NCBI GenBank assembly: GCA_033032865.1
Contig: JAWHQI010000001.1
Coordinates: 1,386,001 to 1,450,000, forward strand
Direction: 5' to 3'
DNA from: Dactylorhiza incarnata
Taxonomy: Eukaryota > Streptophyta > Magnoliopsida > Asparagales > Orchidaceae
DNA length: 64,000 nucleotides
Shown here: positions 1 to 10,168 of the stretch, piece after piece
Layout: every line of letters begins with the position of its first letter
Numbering within the stretch: the first letter of the stretch is position 1
Program-made: the position numbers and the translations under genes
Notes under the pieces: model-generated
The model's input: the letters and a program-made list of their open reading frames with translations, nothing else
Databases searched by the model: none
Told to the model about the DNA's origin: nothing

Positions 1-1816
1 CAAGTGTGGGTGACATAGGGTAAAGCTCTAAATGAAAACTAAGGTTAGATGCAAATGCAATGACCAGCGAATTCAATCTTGCAAAATAACACGTATGAAC
101 TATATAACATGATTTCACAGCAATTGAATTAAAAGCATTTAAAAATAAGGAAACAAAGAGAAGAGTATGAGCACGAGAGTGCACGAAATCAAATACTATT
201 TAAATGAGAAATCACAGACCAAAATGACTGAAACAAGATTTACAAACGACTATCTCTGCAAGTAGAGAACAAACACAAGACCCAATGCTTAAAGAAATAA
301 TAACACACCTTGAATTTGCAATATACTGGAAGGGGAGGGCTTTTTGGAAGGCAAGTCACGTGCCGGGCCTGATTTAGGACTTCAAGAGCAGGGCCCGACT
401 GTTGGACAGCGACGGCAGCGGCTGGAATGACCTTGGAGAGCCGGGAATTGGGCCAAGGAAGCAGCAATCGGCAAAAGTGCTGCTGAAAAATGGCTGTCCG
501 GGGAACAGGACAGCAGCCAGGGCGCGCAGGGAGGCGGTTTTGGCAGCTGGCAGCAATCTCCCTGGTGGCAGAGGGCTGTAAGGGGGTTTCAGAACCCTGG
601 CAGGAAGGGATAGGTGGCCCCACGTGAAGGGAAAGGCAGAGTAAGGGGCTGGGAGTTGGTGTGGCTGGGAGGGAGATTGGGGGTTGGTTTTAGAGGGTAA
701 CGTGAATGGCAGTTGGATAAAGGAATAAGAAGAGGTGGATTTTTAATTATATGGGGGAGGGGGGAATGTGGATCAACGTGAAGTTGGATAAGGGGAAAGG
801 AGGAGAGGTTTGGCTGTGCGGTGGAAGTGGGGAAAGTGGGCTAATTTTTTAGGAGAAGTTTGGGTGGCTCCACAAGAAGTATAGGGGAGAAAATAATGGG
901 GGGAGGCCGGCTGCTATGAATGGCGAGAATGAGAGAGGGGTGTGTGTTGATTTTAGGAGTTAATTCCTAAAATCTAGGAGAGTGGAAGTAGTAGGGGTAA
1001 TGGGGCAGTTATGGAAGTGGTTATGGGTGGTGGTGGTTGCCGGCAGGGTGGAGGTTGGTGGTGGTCGGAGGTGGCTGCCGGTGGTGGTGGTGGACGCCGG
1101 AAATGTTTACATTTCCGGCGAGAAATGTAAAGTGATAGGAAAACGATGGAGAAGAGTGGAGGATCACCGGAGACGTTTTCCGATGATCGCCGGAGATGAA
1201 AATTGGGGATAAAGGGCTGTTTTTGGATTTTTGTAGGGCTGATTTTGTGGGACTTGGCTAGTGGAGAGGGAGGTGTGCTTGGGGAGGAGGAGGGGGTGGT
1301 GGCTCCACGGCAAAAAATAATGGGGGAGTTGGAGGTGGTAGGTTGCTACTAGCAGAGGAGGTAAATGGCTTAGGCCGGCTGCTGCTTGTGGAGGATGGGG
1401 GGGGGGGGGGGGGGGGGGGTATGGCCGGTTGCTGCTTTGTGGAGGAGGGTTATGAGGCCTAGGCAGAGTCTAGGAAGAGATATTGGGAGTGGTTGGCTGT
1501 CTATTTAGGGAGGGGATGGCCGCTGGAAAACTGGTGGAGTATGGCCGGCCAAGTGTGGAGGGGATTCCAAGCTTCACGCTCGGGGTCGGCTTCGGCACCG
1601 AAATGACCAAAGGAAGGCTTCAATGCTTCAATCCTTCAAAGCCCAAAATGAGAGCACTCGCCCTCTATTTATAGACTCTAAGGGGCAACATACACGGCTA
1701 TCATTGATCGATCGTCCCGACTCAAAAAATGCACAAAATACCGCTCGAAATAAAAAATGACAAGAAATAAAAATACTATGATTGGCGAGCCGCTCGCGAT
1801 GAGCGGTCCCGATCGT
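1..1816 (-). repeat. Probable 3' LTR of a degenerate Gypsy element, running off the left edge
   Basis: This stretch has the layout of a long LTR read on the minus strand. A TATA-type core (TATAAATA at 1666-1673) is followed by a purine/pyrimidine-biased GC-rich leader (about 640-1560) and then an AT-rich end that reaches base 1. The short segment GCAATGACCAGCG (about 57-69) also occurs near 2939 in the matching part of the LTR at 2745-4429. Overall similarity to that LTR is low, so the two may be distant relatives rather than a pair. No convincing coding sequence is seen, and the short open frames are low-complexity G-rich translations. Confidence 0.4.
1397..1419. repeat. Poly-G run of 23 bases
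   Basis: An uninterrupted run of 23 G lies in the G-rich leader of the left LTR. It may form a G-quadruplex and is a likely place for base-calling or replication-slippage error. Confidence 0.9.
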
Positions 1817-2744
1817 AACTGCACACGAGGTCATCGTGAGTAGACCTGAACGGGTCGGGCGGGCTGCTCCCCATCAATGGGTCAATCGGTATAATGTCGA
1901 GGACTGGATCTCTAGCCAAAGGGGACACTAGGTCTAAGTGAGGTGCGGAGGATGGATATGCCATCACAGTGTCACTGGGCCGCTCGTCCTCACCCTCGTG
2001 ACCATGCTCACTAGTCATATTAGTATCACTCTCCACTTGTGTCAAAAGGTCATGATCAGACTTGACACCAACATCAAGTGGGAATTGAGCCTCATCCAGA
2101 TTCCAGACAAGAATCAAAATCAGGTATTGGGCCTCTCATGTCAGTGGGAGCACTACAAGACACATCGGTGGCTTGACCTAAATCCCTAGGCTTTCTCCTA
2201 TGGATTCTTCTTAAGGCAGACCTCATGTGATCAAAATGAGCATCCAAGAGATCAAATTGATCAAGAACTAATCGCTGAAATTCGGCCTCAGGTATCTCTA
2301 TTTGCGGAACACTAGGAGGGTCGTGACATGTGATGGGGTCCTGGCGATGGAGACCTCTGTAGGGCTCCTGAGGGTCATCTAGACGGTCGTTCCTAACATA
2401 ATCATGTCTTGCTCGTGGGTGGGCGTGAAACCTACGAATGTGCGGTGGTGGTCACGCATATACAGACTCAGGTGCCTGAAATAGAGGAGATGCGTAGCGA
2501 CGATGACCCGAATGATACTCAAATCTACCATCATAAAGTCATGTCGGGGGTGTAATGACGATAACATGAAGATCGATCATTATGGTGATCGTCTCTAGTA
2601 TATCATGACGAAGGGTCGACACAATATCTAGAAGGAGGTACTGTGACTCGGAATAATGGTCGTGATAATACGCCATCTGATACTACCTATAGACTCAGTG
2701 ACTGCGTATCGAAAGAGTGCACGAACCTAGCTCCGATACCAATC
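1817..2744 (-). pseudogene. Gag remnant of an internally deleted Gypsy element
   Basis: On the minus strand this region follows a primer-binding-site-like sequence (GGTATCGGAGC, within 2730-2744). It encodes broken gag pieces. The most diagnostic piece, at about 2290-2180, reads EFQRLVLDQFDLLDAHFDH, which parallels EFQRLLLDRFDTLGAQFDD in the gag starting at 17303. Minus-strand frames at about 2700-2570 and 2117-1776 cover more of gag. No protease, RT, RNase H or integrase is present before the next LTR-like sequence, so most of the internal region has been lost. Family membership is inferred from the gag N-terminus and from the similar primer binding site. Confidence 0.55.
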
Positions 2745-3630
2745 TGACGCAGGACAAATTTATAGGCGGTGAATAAACGATGCCTTAAACCTACATGTGA
2801 CATAAAAACTCATACAATGAATGTGATGAGACCTAAATTTTGTCTATAGTAGGGTAGGTACACGAGAGCACAACAAGACTTGCAACTTAATGTGAAATGT
2901 GTAGGATAACTTGAATTCTTATGACTAAATACAACGCATGCAATGACCAGCGGAGTAATAAAATAATAAGTCGCAAGTAAATAAATTCAACGAGGAAAAA
3001 TTATTTCTTTAAGGCAAACCAAACTTCGGTTTTCCTCTGCGTGGAGGGCCAAACCCAAGAGAGTGCGACGAATTGATCCTGCAAATCACGAGAATAATCC
3101 AAAACAAACAACCACAATCCAAGGGATCCACACAAGTATAAGATCACAACTTAATATTTTAATAATGAAAAAAAGAGTCCATACAAAAATAAAATACTCA
3201 CAAAAGTATGGGGGTTGCCGAGGTGAGGAGATCATGTGATGTACGACGCAATAGAGATGATCCAGAGGGGAACTAGGGGTTGTAATGACTGAACTGCGGC
3301 TGGATCTAATTGGTTGGGGTGGGACCGGGACTGCAGGGCAGAGATCTAAGGGTTGGTGGCTTCCTGGAGGTTCACAGGGGGTGGCTATGGGATTGGGGTG
3401 GTGTGGGGAGCGTGGAGGGGGAAAAGAAGGATTGGCGGCCAGCTGGGGGCTTGGGGAGGCGTCTGTATACAGGGAGAGGGAGTGGTGGAGGGCTTGGGCG
3501 GTTTGGAGGTGGCGGCAATGGAGCTGGGTGAAGGAACAGGGAGGGCAGATCACGGATCTTCCTCCTGGGCGTGGAAACAGTGGGGAAAAATTCGGATCTG
3601 GGCTTGCTGCACGAAAAACAGCAAGGTAAG

Positions 3631-3982
3631 TGTAACGCCCCGGTCTACTATGGGTGCGCTACAGGATTGCAGACCAGTGACCCCAACCCATCTCCACGGA
3701 TCTGATTGGCTGCAGCCGCTAATTCCAATGGCGGGATGTTGAGGCTGGGGCTTGAACCCCAAACCTCCTAGATAAGGGAGCTCTAAACTGGTCCTCATCA
3801 CCAATTAAGCTGCACTTTTTATGTAACGCCCCGGTCTACTGTGAGTGTGGGTGCGCTACAGGTCTGCAGACCAGTGACCCGTCATTGGAATTAGCGGCTG
3901 CGGCCAATCAGATTCGTGGAGATGGGTTGGGGACACTGGTCAGCAGACTTGTAGCACACCCACAATAGACCGGGGCATTACA
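3631..3982. mobile_element. Foldback element 1: TG...CA ends, long inverted arms, tRNA-like core
   Basis: The element is flanked by the 5-bp direct repeat GTAAG (3626-3630 and 3983-3987). It begins TGTAACGCCCCGG and ends CCGGGGCATTACA. The first ~105 bases (3631-3735) are the reverse complement of the last ~105 (about 3878-3982) with scattered mismatches. A partial direct copy of the left end restarts at 3822, so 3822-3982 is itself a palindrome with ~55-bp arms. Between the arms is a tRNA-like sequence on the minus strand. There is no coding capacity. TG...CA ends with a 5-bp TSD resemble integrase-made LTR insertions, while the arms are arranged as in a foldback or MITE. Its class is not clear to me. 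Confidence 0.8.
3738..3815 (-). other. tRNA-like sequence with A-box and B-box inside foldback element 1
   Basis: On the minus strand this 78-nt stretch carries an A-box-like CAGCTTAATTGG, an anticodon-arm-like segment and a regular T arm (TGGGG, 7-nt loop TTCAAGC, CCCCA). Spacing fits a tRNA or tRNA-derived SINE head. There is no clean acceptor stem, so it is probably not a functional tRNA. It could act as an internal RNA polymerase III promoter. Confidence 0.5.
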
Positions 3983-4429
3983 GTAAGGGGAGCGGTTGGG
4001 GACTTTGGAGGTGGAGGCTAGGGTTATGGGAGGATGAAAATGAAGGTTACGGATAGATAATACCTTGGGGAGGAAGAAAACCATCTAGGAGTCGTCACCG
4101 TGAGGGGATCGCTGGATTCCGGGAATTGTCTCTCCAAAATCTGCAATAGCCTCCAAGTAGCCTCACAACTCTTATTTATATTAAAACAACATTAGGGCAT
4201 CCCTTACATCAACGACTATGATTATTCGTTAATGTAACGGACACGATTACACTAAATAAAGACTGAAAATACAATATAATATATGGAAATGTAAGTAAAC
4301 AAAAATCCAGACGTATCCGCAGAGTTGGATCGTCAATCCAGAAATTCTAAATATGACAAGTAGCCAATTGGCCCCGAATGGGCCCAAAACTTGTCCTTCG
4401 CTGTGGGACTGTGTCGCCATTCCGCATCA

Positions 4430-5094
4430 GGTTAACCCTTAACATTGTCTTTATGCATCGATGAATTTTTTTTGCATTCATATAATCTTTGTCATTTCTT
4501 TTAATTCATACGTTGTATTTTAGTTTATACACTCTTCAAAATTCATCAATCCTACGGTTAACGTATGTCGATCGGGCATCTATAATACATTTCAACGGGT
4601 CATTGGTAGCATTAAAAAAAGTTCATTTCTCATCATACTTTCATATCATATAAATATCACGTACTTTATAACATGTACCATCAACATACATGTTCATTTT
4701 ATTAAAACATTTCATCAACAATATTACAAGCATAGGCAAGAACTTAAAAGAAAATAACATAAATTACAGAACTAAGAACTCGACGAAGGTTTCCCTTTAC
4801 CCTTATCAATTATCATTTCTATGGTCAATATTTCTTCCTTTCGTTGATGTCATCTCAAGTGCAAATTTTTCCACCAGATCTTTCGTTTAATTTGAGTCGG
4901 GGCGGCTGAAATACATAAACTTCACTTTTAATTTCCTTTATTCAATTTTAATTTCCTTTTATTCACTTCTAATTTCCTTTTTATTAACACGAGTTGAAAT
5001 CTAGGAAGGGGTCTCATTAAAAATACTAGGAGGATAATTCGATAGTTTTTAAACAGACCGCCGGAGTTAGGGAACACATGTAATAAGTCTAAAC
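4430..5094. other. Unassigned AT-rich stretch
   Basis: This lies between the minus-strand Gypsy LTR and the first Copia element. It is AT-rich with short open frames that match nothing I recognise. I see no gene or clear repeat. Confidence 0.5.
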
Positions 5095-5099
5095 ATATG

Positions 5100-5230
5100 T
5101 GATGGAAATCATAAAACGTGGATAATTTCATTTAGGCTACACTCCTTAATATATAGGAGTGGGAAAAGTACAGGGAAATACAAGTTAAAAAAACAAGGAA
5201 AAAGATCAAAATAATTCATAAACTCCAACA
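5100..5230 (-). repeat. 3' LTR of Copia element 1
   Basis: 131 bp, matched along its length by 8924-9054 (shared TTCATTTAGGCTACACT and the ends TG...CCAACA). This copy begins TGATGG where the other begins TGTTGG. Confidence 0.85.
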
Positions 5231-5640
5231 CTCCCCCTCAAATTGAGCTTGTGATGTCTGTCATACCTAACTTGCCATTAATTTTTTCAAAGACCCTCAA
5301 ACTCAATCCCTTAGTAAGAACATCAGTCAACTGTTGATCAGAGTGGACACATTTAGTGCTCACAACTCCTCTTACTAAATTTTCCTTGATAAATTGTCTG
5401 CCAACTTCCACATGCTTAGTGCAGTCATGCTGAACTGGATTGTGCACAATGCTAATAGCTACTTTGTTGTCACAATAAAGTCTGATAGATCCCTGCTTTG
5501 AATCTCAAGTTCGTACAGAATGGACCAAATCCACATTCCTTCACATATCCATGAGAAATAGCTCTGAATTTCGCTCCAGCACTAGATCTGACAACCACAT
5601 GTTTTTTGCTTCTCCAGTTACCAGATTACCTCCAACCAGG
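5231..5640 (-). pseudogene. Copia RNase H remnant
   Basis: The minus strand carries the C-terminal part of Copia RNase H in fragments. Around 5560-5625 it encodes the region around VVRSSAGAKFRA, and 5238-5447 encodes DCTKHVEVGRQFIKE followed by a stretch ending LTKGLSL, the usual tail of the domain. The pieces are in different frames with stops between. The domain would degrade RNA in the RNA/DNA hybrid during reverse transcription, but no intact reading frame remains. It runs directly to the polypurine tract beside the 3' LTR. Confidence 0.75.
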
Positions 5641-5883
5641 GAGCATTATCCAAAAATGGATCTTCGGTCATCAACAGATCCCGGCCAATCAGGATCTGTG
5701 AAAACTTCATGGTCAACTCTTTACTTTGGGTGAACAAATACCTCTCCTTAGAGATGATTAGTGATATCGTAAGATCTGGTGGATGACATCCCAGTGGCAA
5801 GACCTAGGAAAATGCATGTAGACTAATAACCACAACAACATAAGAGATATCTGGGAGGGTATGGGATAAGTAGATAAGCCTCC

Positions 5884-6850
5884 CTACCAGCCATTGAAAA
5901 CCAGTGATGTCAGCAACAACTTCTCCATCATCTCTCCCAATTTCTGGTTGGCTTCAGTTGACGTGCCAGCAGGTCTACACCCACTCATCTCTGATGTCTC
6001 GAGCAAGTCAAGGATGTATTTCCTCTGAGATATAAAGATCTCGTGCTCGGATCCGGCGACTTCAAAACCAAGGAAGTACTTGAGATTCCCAAGATCTTTT
6101 GCCTCAAATTCACTAGCCAATCTTGTCTTCAGACTTTGGATCTCCTCTATGTCGTCTCCAGTTATAACAAAGTCATCCACATAGACAATAAGAGCGGTCA
6201 ATTTTCCTTGTCTGTGCTTTATAAACAAGGTGTGATCGACATTACTCTGAGTGTAACCAAATGTCATTATGGTTCTATGGAACCTTCCAAACCAGGCCCT
6301 AGAAGATTGTTTTAGGCCATCTAGAGTCTTCTTCAACCTGCAAACCTTTCCCTCAGTTCCTTCAGCGGCAAGATCCGGAGGAAGAGACATGTATACCTCC
6401 TCTTCAAAAACTCCATGGAGGAAGGCATTCTTCACATCTAACTAGCTGAGATTCCACCCTTTGCATGCTGCAAATAAGCGCATAATTCTAATGGAATTCA
6501 TCTTTGCTACTGGAGCAAAGGTTTCCTGATAATCAGTCCCAGCAGTCTGAGTATAGCCTCTGGCCACCAACCTAGTTTTGTAATGTTCAACAAGTCCCTG
6601 AGAGTTTTCCTTCATTGAGAAGACCCACTTACACCCAACAACAGTCTTCCCTTAAGGAAGATGAACTAGATCCCACATGGAATTTTTTCAAGATTCATCA
6701 TTTCTTCAAGCATAGATTCCTTCCAATTTTGGTTCCCCGGAGCTTCCTGCCGAGAAGAGGGGATGGATATGGAAGACAGAGAGGTGACAAATGCTCTATG
6801 TGAAGAAGACAAAGAGCCATAAGTCACAAAATGAGATAGAGAATGTTGGG
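5884..6850 (-). pseudogene. Copia reverse transcriptase remnant
   Basis: The frame at 5884-6435 (minus) encodes the middle and end of Copia RT: KNAFLHGVFEEEVYM, then a GLKQS-type segment, then the catalytic YVDDF (about 6170-6186), and the KDLGNLKYFLGFEV segment. The N-terminal part (about 6440-6850) is present but broken by stops and frameshifts. The YVDD box is kept, but the gene is not open across its length. The enzyme would copy the element RNA into DNA in the cytoplasmic particle. Confidence 0.8.
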
Positions 6851-6904
6851 TGGACGCACGGTTATCTTGAGTACTAGAAGATGGATCTGGTGGTGGATCT
6901 AGTA

Positions 6905-7633
6905 TTATGGGCGAAGCCTGAGTGTTTGTGCCCTTGCGTCTCCAAGTATAGACTGCAAAGGAGGAGGAGGCCGAGGAGGCAAAGGCGGATGCAGAACAAC
7001 CTGATCAAGGGGAGTAGGGGGACTAGGAGGCTGATATGAAGGGGAAATATGCAGAGGAATAGAGGGGGAGCTCACTTCCATGGTAACAGACTCCCTCTGA
7101 AGTGAGTTCCCATAGGAAGGTTCAGATTCATGAAACGTGACATCCATAGAGACAAAGGTCTTTCGGGTCACTAGATGAAAGCACTTGTACCCTTTTTGGG
7201 ATGGAGAATATCCAATAAAGACACACCGCATGGTACGGGGGTCAAGTTTGGATGTGTGATGCATGTGGACAAAGCACACACACCCAAAGATAAGAGGAGG
7301 AATTTAAGTAGGTGAAATGTGGAGAGTGTCGAGGGGGGTTTTATGTCCAAGGATACGGCTAGGCATGCGATTAATAAGATACGCAGCCGTAAGAACAACA
7401 TCTCCCCAATAATATTTAGGAAGGCACATCTTAAGCAAAAGACACCGAGCAACCTCAAGAAGGTGCCGATTCTTACACTCAGTGACTCCATTCTGAGAAG
7501 GGGTGTAGACACAAGAGATTTGGTGGATGATGTCCAGGTCATAGAGGTAGCGCTCAAATTGAGAGTCAATGTACTCACGACCATTGTCACTGTGCAACAC
7601 TTTAATGGTAGCATTGAACTGAGTAGTTATCAT
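6905..7633 (-). pseudogene. Copia integrase remnant
   Basis: The minus frame 7304-7633 carries the second half of the integrase core: HSDNGREY (catalytic Asp region), then a TPSQNGVTECKNRHLLE segment in which the usual glutamate is present, then the YLINRMPS segment. A second frame (6905-7279) continues with FIGYSPSQKGYKCF and the proline-rich linker towards RT. A frameshift separates the two frames near 7290. The first catalytic Asp region upstream of 7633 was not found intact. Confidence 0.75.
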
Positions 7634-7754
7634 TTTATAGAAACGTTAAAATAGTGGAAACACGTCATTTTGTTTCTCATCAGGTAAACCCATGTGTAAC
7701 GAGAAAAACAATATATGAAAGTAACAAACCAATGAAAACTATAGATAGATGCAA

Positions 7755-8540
7755 CTAGGCAAAGGCCCCTAACATCAATATGAACTGGGTAGCAAGGGTC
7801 GAGCCCTCCGAGCCAGAGTCCGGGATTAACGTCTGTCGGCGATCAAATTCTTCCTGCACAAGGATGTAGACTTCTTGCAGAGAGGGCAGAGGAGAACGCC
7901 CAAGAATCTGAACACTGATAGGATCAAAAACACGATGCAGACCATGAAGGAATTCAAAGATCCTGCTGCATTCTTCTCGAGCCTGAACAAGCACTTCATC
8001 ATCAGGGGAAACATGAGTGAGCGCATCAAAGTGATCATATTCTTGATAGAGCTGAGTAAACTCCAGGTAATAGGCGAAGGGGGGGGGGGGGGGATTGCCC
8101 TGCCTCAAAAGAAATATCCCCCATCATAGTTGAAAATTTTGAGCGGCATTCCCTCGACAGGAATATGTAACATCAGCTCTCTTCCAAATATCAACTACAA
8201 TGTCCAGGAACAGGTAATTGCGAGCGATAGAGCCCTGCATTGAGTTGAGTAGTCACGACATCACCAAGGAGTTTTCAGACTCCCATTGCGGCAAATCGGG
8301 GATGCATGTGCGTGTGCCCCAGTGACCAATAACATATCTAAACATACGACAGTTTTTGAGGGCAAGAGTGTTGGAACGAGCCCACGGGAGGTAGTTGGTG
8401 TCATCTAATTTCATGGGGGTAATTTGAGGAATACGGTGGTCATGGGTTGCTCAGCTGGATCCCAAAGCCATAGCAGACATCGAGGTGGATGCAACACGAC
8501 CGCCGAAGGACATATTTGTAAAATCAACACTCCCATCCAT
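7755..8540 (-). pseudogene. Copia gag remnant
   Basis: A likely gag start is the minus-strand ATG at 8540. Downstream frames encode a typical Copia gag: a region reading YLPWARS near 8400, and then 7755-8108 with YLEFTQLYQEYDHF and FLHGLHRVFDPIS, matching the plant gag UBN2-type domain. A 15-base poly-G run (8079-8093) interrupts it, encoding a proline run, and other frames are broken. No CCHC zinc knuckle was found, so the 3' part of gag may be deleted. Confidence 0.7.
8079..8093. repeat. Poly-G run of 15 bases inside Copia gag
   Basis: An uninterrupted G run, giving a proline run on the coding (minus) strand. Its length controls the downstream reading frame. Confidence 0.9.
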
Positions 8541-8910
8541 AGCAATCCAAGAATAGAAATCACAAGATTGCTGAAATTAGGAGAAGGGGTGCTAGCCTAG
8601 GGTTTTCTCATAGAAAGAGACAAAACCGGAGACAGTTCCAGCAACAGAACCAAGCGAAAGAAGCGAATCAGATATAAGAATGAGGAGGAAGAACCATCCT
8701 CTCAAGAAGAAGAAACGGACGTCGGAAACAACGGATCCAAGCTCTCATGTCGCTGGCGCCCGCGAGCAGCGAATGGGACGAGCGGAAGAAGAGGCGCGGG
8801 CGAGAGGGAGAAGAGGCGCGGGCGAGAGACGAGGCAAGAGCGAGCGCAGGCAAGCGGCGGGTCGGCGGAGCGGAGCACGCAAACGGACGAGCGGAACGGG
8901 AGATTAGGGC
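8541..8910 (-). repeat. GC-rich 5' leader with short tandem repeats, Copia element 1
   Basis: Between the primer binding site and gag. A unit of about 21 bases reading GAAGAGGCGCGGGCGAGAG on the plus strand occurs twice back to back near 8790-8830, followed by degenerate AGCGAGCG-type repeats. It is strikingly richer in GC than the rest of the element. Confidence 0.7.
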
Positions 8911-8923
8911 AGCTCTGATACCA
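8911..8923 (-). other. Primer binding site, Copia element 1
   Basis: TGGTATCAGAGCT directly after the 5' LTR on the minus strand, complementary to the 3' end of initiator Met tRNA. Confidence 0.85.
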
Positions 8924-9054
8924 TGTTGGAAATCAGAAAACATGAGTAATTTCATTTAGGCTACACTACTTAATATATATGAGTGGGAAAAGTATAAGGA
9001 ATTACAAGTACAAAATACAAGAAAAAATACCAAAATAATTCATAAACCCCAACA
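8924..9054 (-). repeat. 5' LTR of Copia element 1
   Basis: 131 bp, TGTTGG...CCAACA, paired with 5100-5230. Confidence 0.85.
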
Positions 9055-9175
9055 ATAAGTTCTATAAAAATTAACTATTCCCGAGACGAAAAATAGCAAT
9101 TTTGTCCTACAGATCCTACAAAACAGCCCTTTCGATGCATAAATTCATAATACTGTTTTAATTAGTTTTTTTAAA

Positions 9176-9291
9176 AGGGTAGCTCGGGTGCACAAAGCAT
9201 CCCCGCGCAGCGAGGGTCTGGAGAAGGGTCCCACCACAAGGTTGAAATGTAGTCAAACCTTACCCTGCATTTTTGCAAGAGACTGTTTTCA
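9176..9291 (-). mobile_element. Au-like SINE, 5'-truncated
   Basis: On the minus strand the segment reads through TTGCAAAAATGCAGGGTAAGG, GGTGGGACCCTTC and the body ending GCTTTGTGCACCCGAGCT followed by a T-rich tail. This is the body of the plant Au SINE family as I remember it, and it matches the copies at 13324 and 15118 within this window. The tRNA-related head with A-box is missing. Confidence 0.8.
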
Positions 9292-9299
9292 TTATTTTT

Positions 9300-9849
9300 A
9301 AACGAAGATAAAATTTAATAATAGTGCTATCAAAGGTCATAAAAAGCCTTATGCATAGCAGCCAGAATTCAAAGGAAACCACAGAAAAACTTTATTACGA
9401 AGCCCGTAAAAGGAAGTCCAGACCTCAGAAAACCCTCTGAGAGCTTATTAAGAAGAAGGAGAAGGATACCATTCTATCAGGAAGAGAATTCTATCTCGTG
9501 TTTAAGGAAAGAAGGAAAATCATCATGGTTTAGAGAAATCACCTTTAATTTCAGGATAAATCTCCAGCGAGCTCAACAAAACAGCAGGGGACTCACAACA
9601 ATGAAGTAGAAAACTTCTCGATAGAAACTTGATTTCACGGCACCAAGCAAAAGAAGCTCGACAAGGAGAAGAGAAAAGAGATGAAGAAGAAGGTGAGATC
9701 GTGAGTTCCGGCAGTCGCAACCCCAACACAAGGAAACCATAGTCGTCTGCTCGGCAGACGTTCGCAGGAAGAGGATTCGAGTGACGAAATGAAATGATCG
9801 AAGCCAATAAGTTCTTTTTAATCCCATCAGTGTATAATACGTGATTCCT
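9300..9849 (-). repeat. Old Gypsy LTR remnant, left part (split by a later insertion)
   Basis: The segment ending at 9849 and its continuation at 12856-13140 together match 14183-14498 (for example GCTCGGCAGA, CGCAGGAAGA, CCCATCAG, ATAATAYGTGATTCCT). They are two copies of one long terminal repeat, one of them cut by the 9850-12855 element. The left limit is uncertain. Confidence 0.6.
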
Positions 9850-10168
9850 TGTTATGAATATGCTAGGGATAGAGAGAAAACTAGAGAGACTAGGGAAGAA
9901 GAGGGAACTAGGGTTTGCTAGAAGAGGAATACCTGATAATAATCTTCATAGCCATCAAGAGGGAGGGGTCCGGGTATATATAATACCCGGACCCAAGGGG
10001 GCCGACCGGCCCCCATAGGGGTTGAACCAGTGTGGTTCAGCCCCAATTCCTTATATTTAATATTGGCGGGCTGAACCGGATGGTTCAGCCCGGTCTTCTT
10101 CCGTCTTCTCCTTTGGTCGACGTGCACAGTCGTATCCTCCGCATCCGGTAGAGTCGCCGAGCGTAACA
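9850..10168 (-). repeat. 3' LTR of the gag-protease-only element
   Basis: 319 bp, TGTTATGAATATG...GCGTAACA on the plus strand. Includes several GGTTCAGCC/GGCTGAACC inverted repeats. The gag-protease reading frame continues into it as far as 10057. Confidence 0.95.
9967..9993 (-). promoter_or_regulatory. TATA box inside a 27-bp near-palindrome
   Basis: GGTCCGGGTA...TACCCGGACC encloses the TATATATAA core. The same arrangement is present in the paired LTR and in the LTRs of the 44578-52754 element. As the core promoter of the LTR this is inferred. Confidence 0.6.

Larger units (their letters stand above)
2745..4429 (-). repeat. LTR (5' LTR on the minus strand) of a Gypsy element
   Basis: Read on the minus strand the segment begins TGATGCGG (at 4429) and ends GCGTCA (at 2745), directly before a GATTGGTATCGGAGC primer binding site. 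A TATAAATA box lies at 4173-4180. Downstream of it, TGACGACTCCTAG and surrounding sequence matches the same part of the LTR at about 16216-16300, and the segment near 3040-3110 matches 17030-17080. It therefore belongs to the same broad family as the element at 15918-19356. A foldback element (3631-3982) has inserted in it. Confidence 0.6.
5100..9054 (-). mobile_element. Copia-type LTR retrotransposon 1, decayed
   Basis: The element is bounded by 131-bp terminal repeats at 5100-5230 and 8924-9054. Flanks are ATATG and ATAAG, an imperfect 5-bp target duplication. On the minus strand the order is 5' LTR, TGGTATCAGAGCT primer binding site (8911-8923), GC-rich leader, gag, integrase, RT, RNase H, a purine-rich tract next to the 3' LTR (TTGAGGGGGAG), and 3' LTR. 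The domain order with integrase before RT defines Ty1/Copia. Frameshifts and stops run throughout, and a clear protease was not found, so it cannot be autonomous. Confidence 0.85.

Noticed and set aside
240..623. 127-codon minus-strand frame near the left edge
   Set aside because: Low-complexity, lies in an LTR-like leader, no recognised domain, no codon or splice support.
3738..3815. Functional tRNA gene
   Set aside because: A-box, B-box and T arm are visible but no matching acceptor stem, and it is the core of a mobile foldback element.
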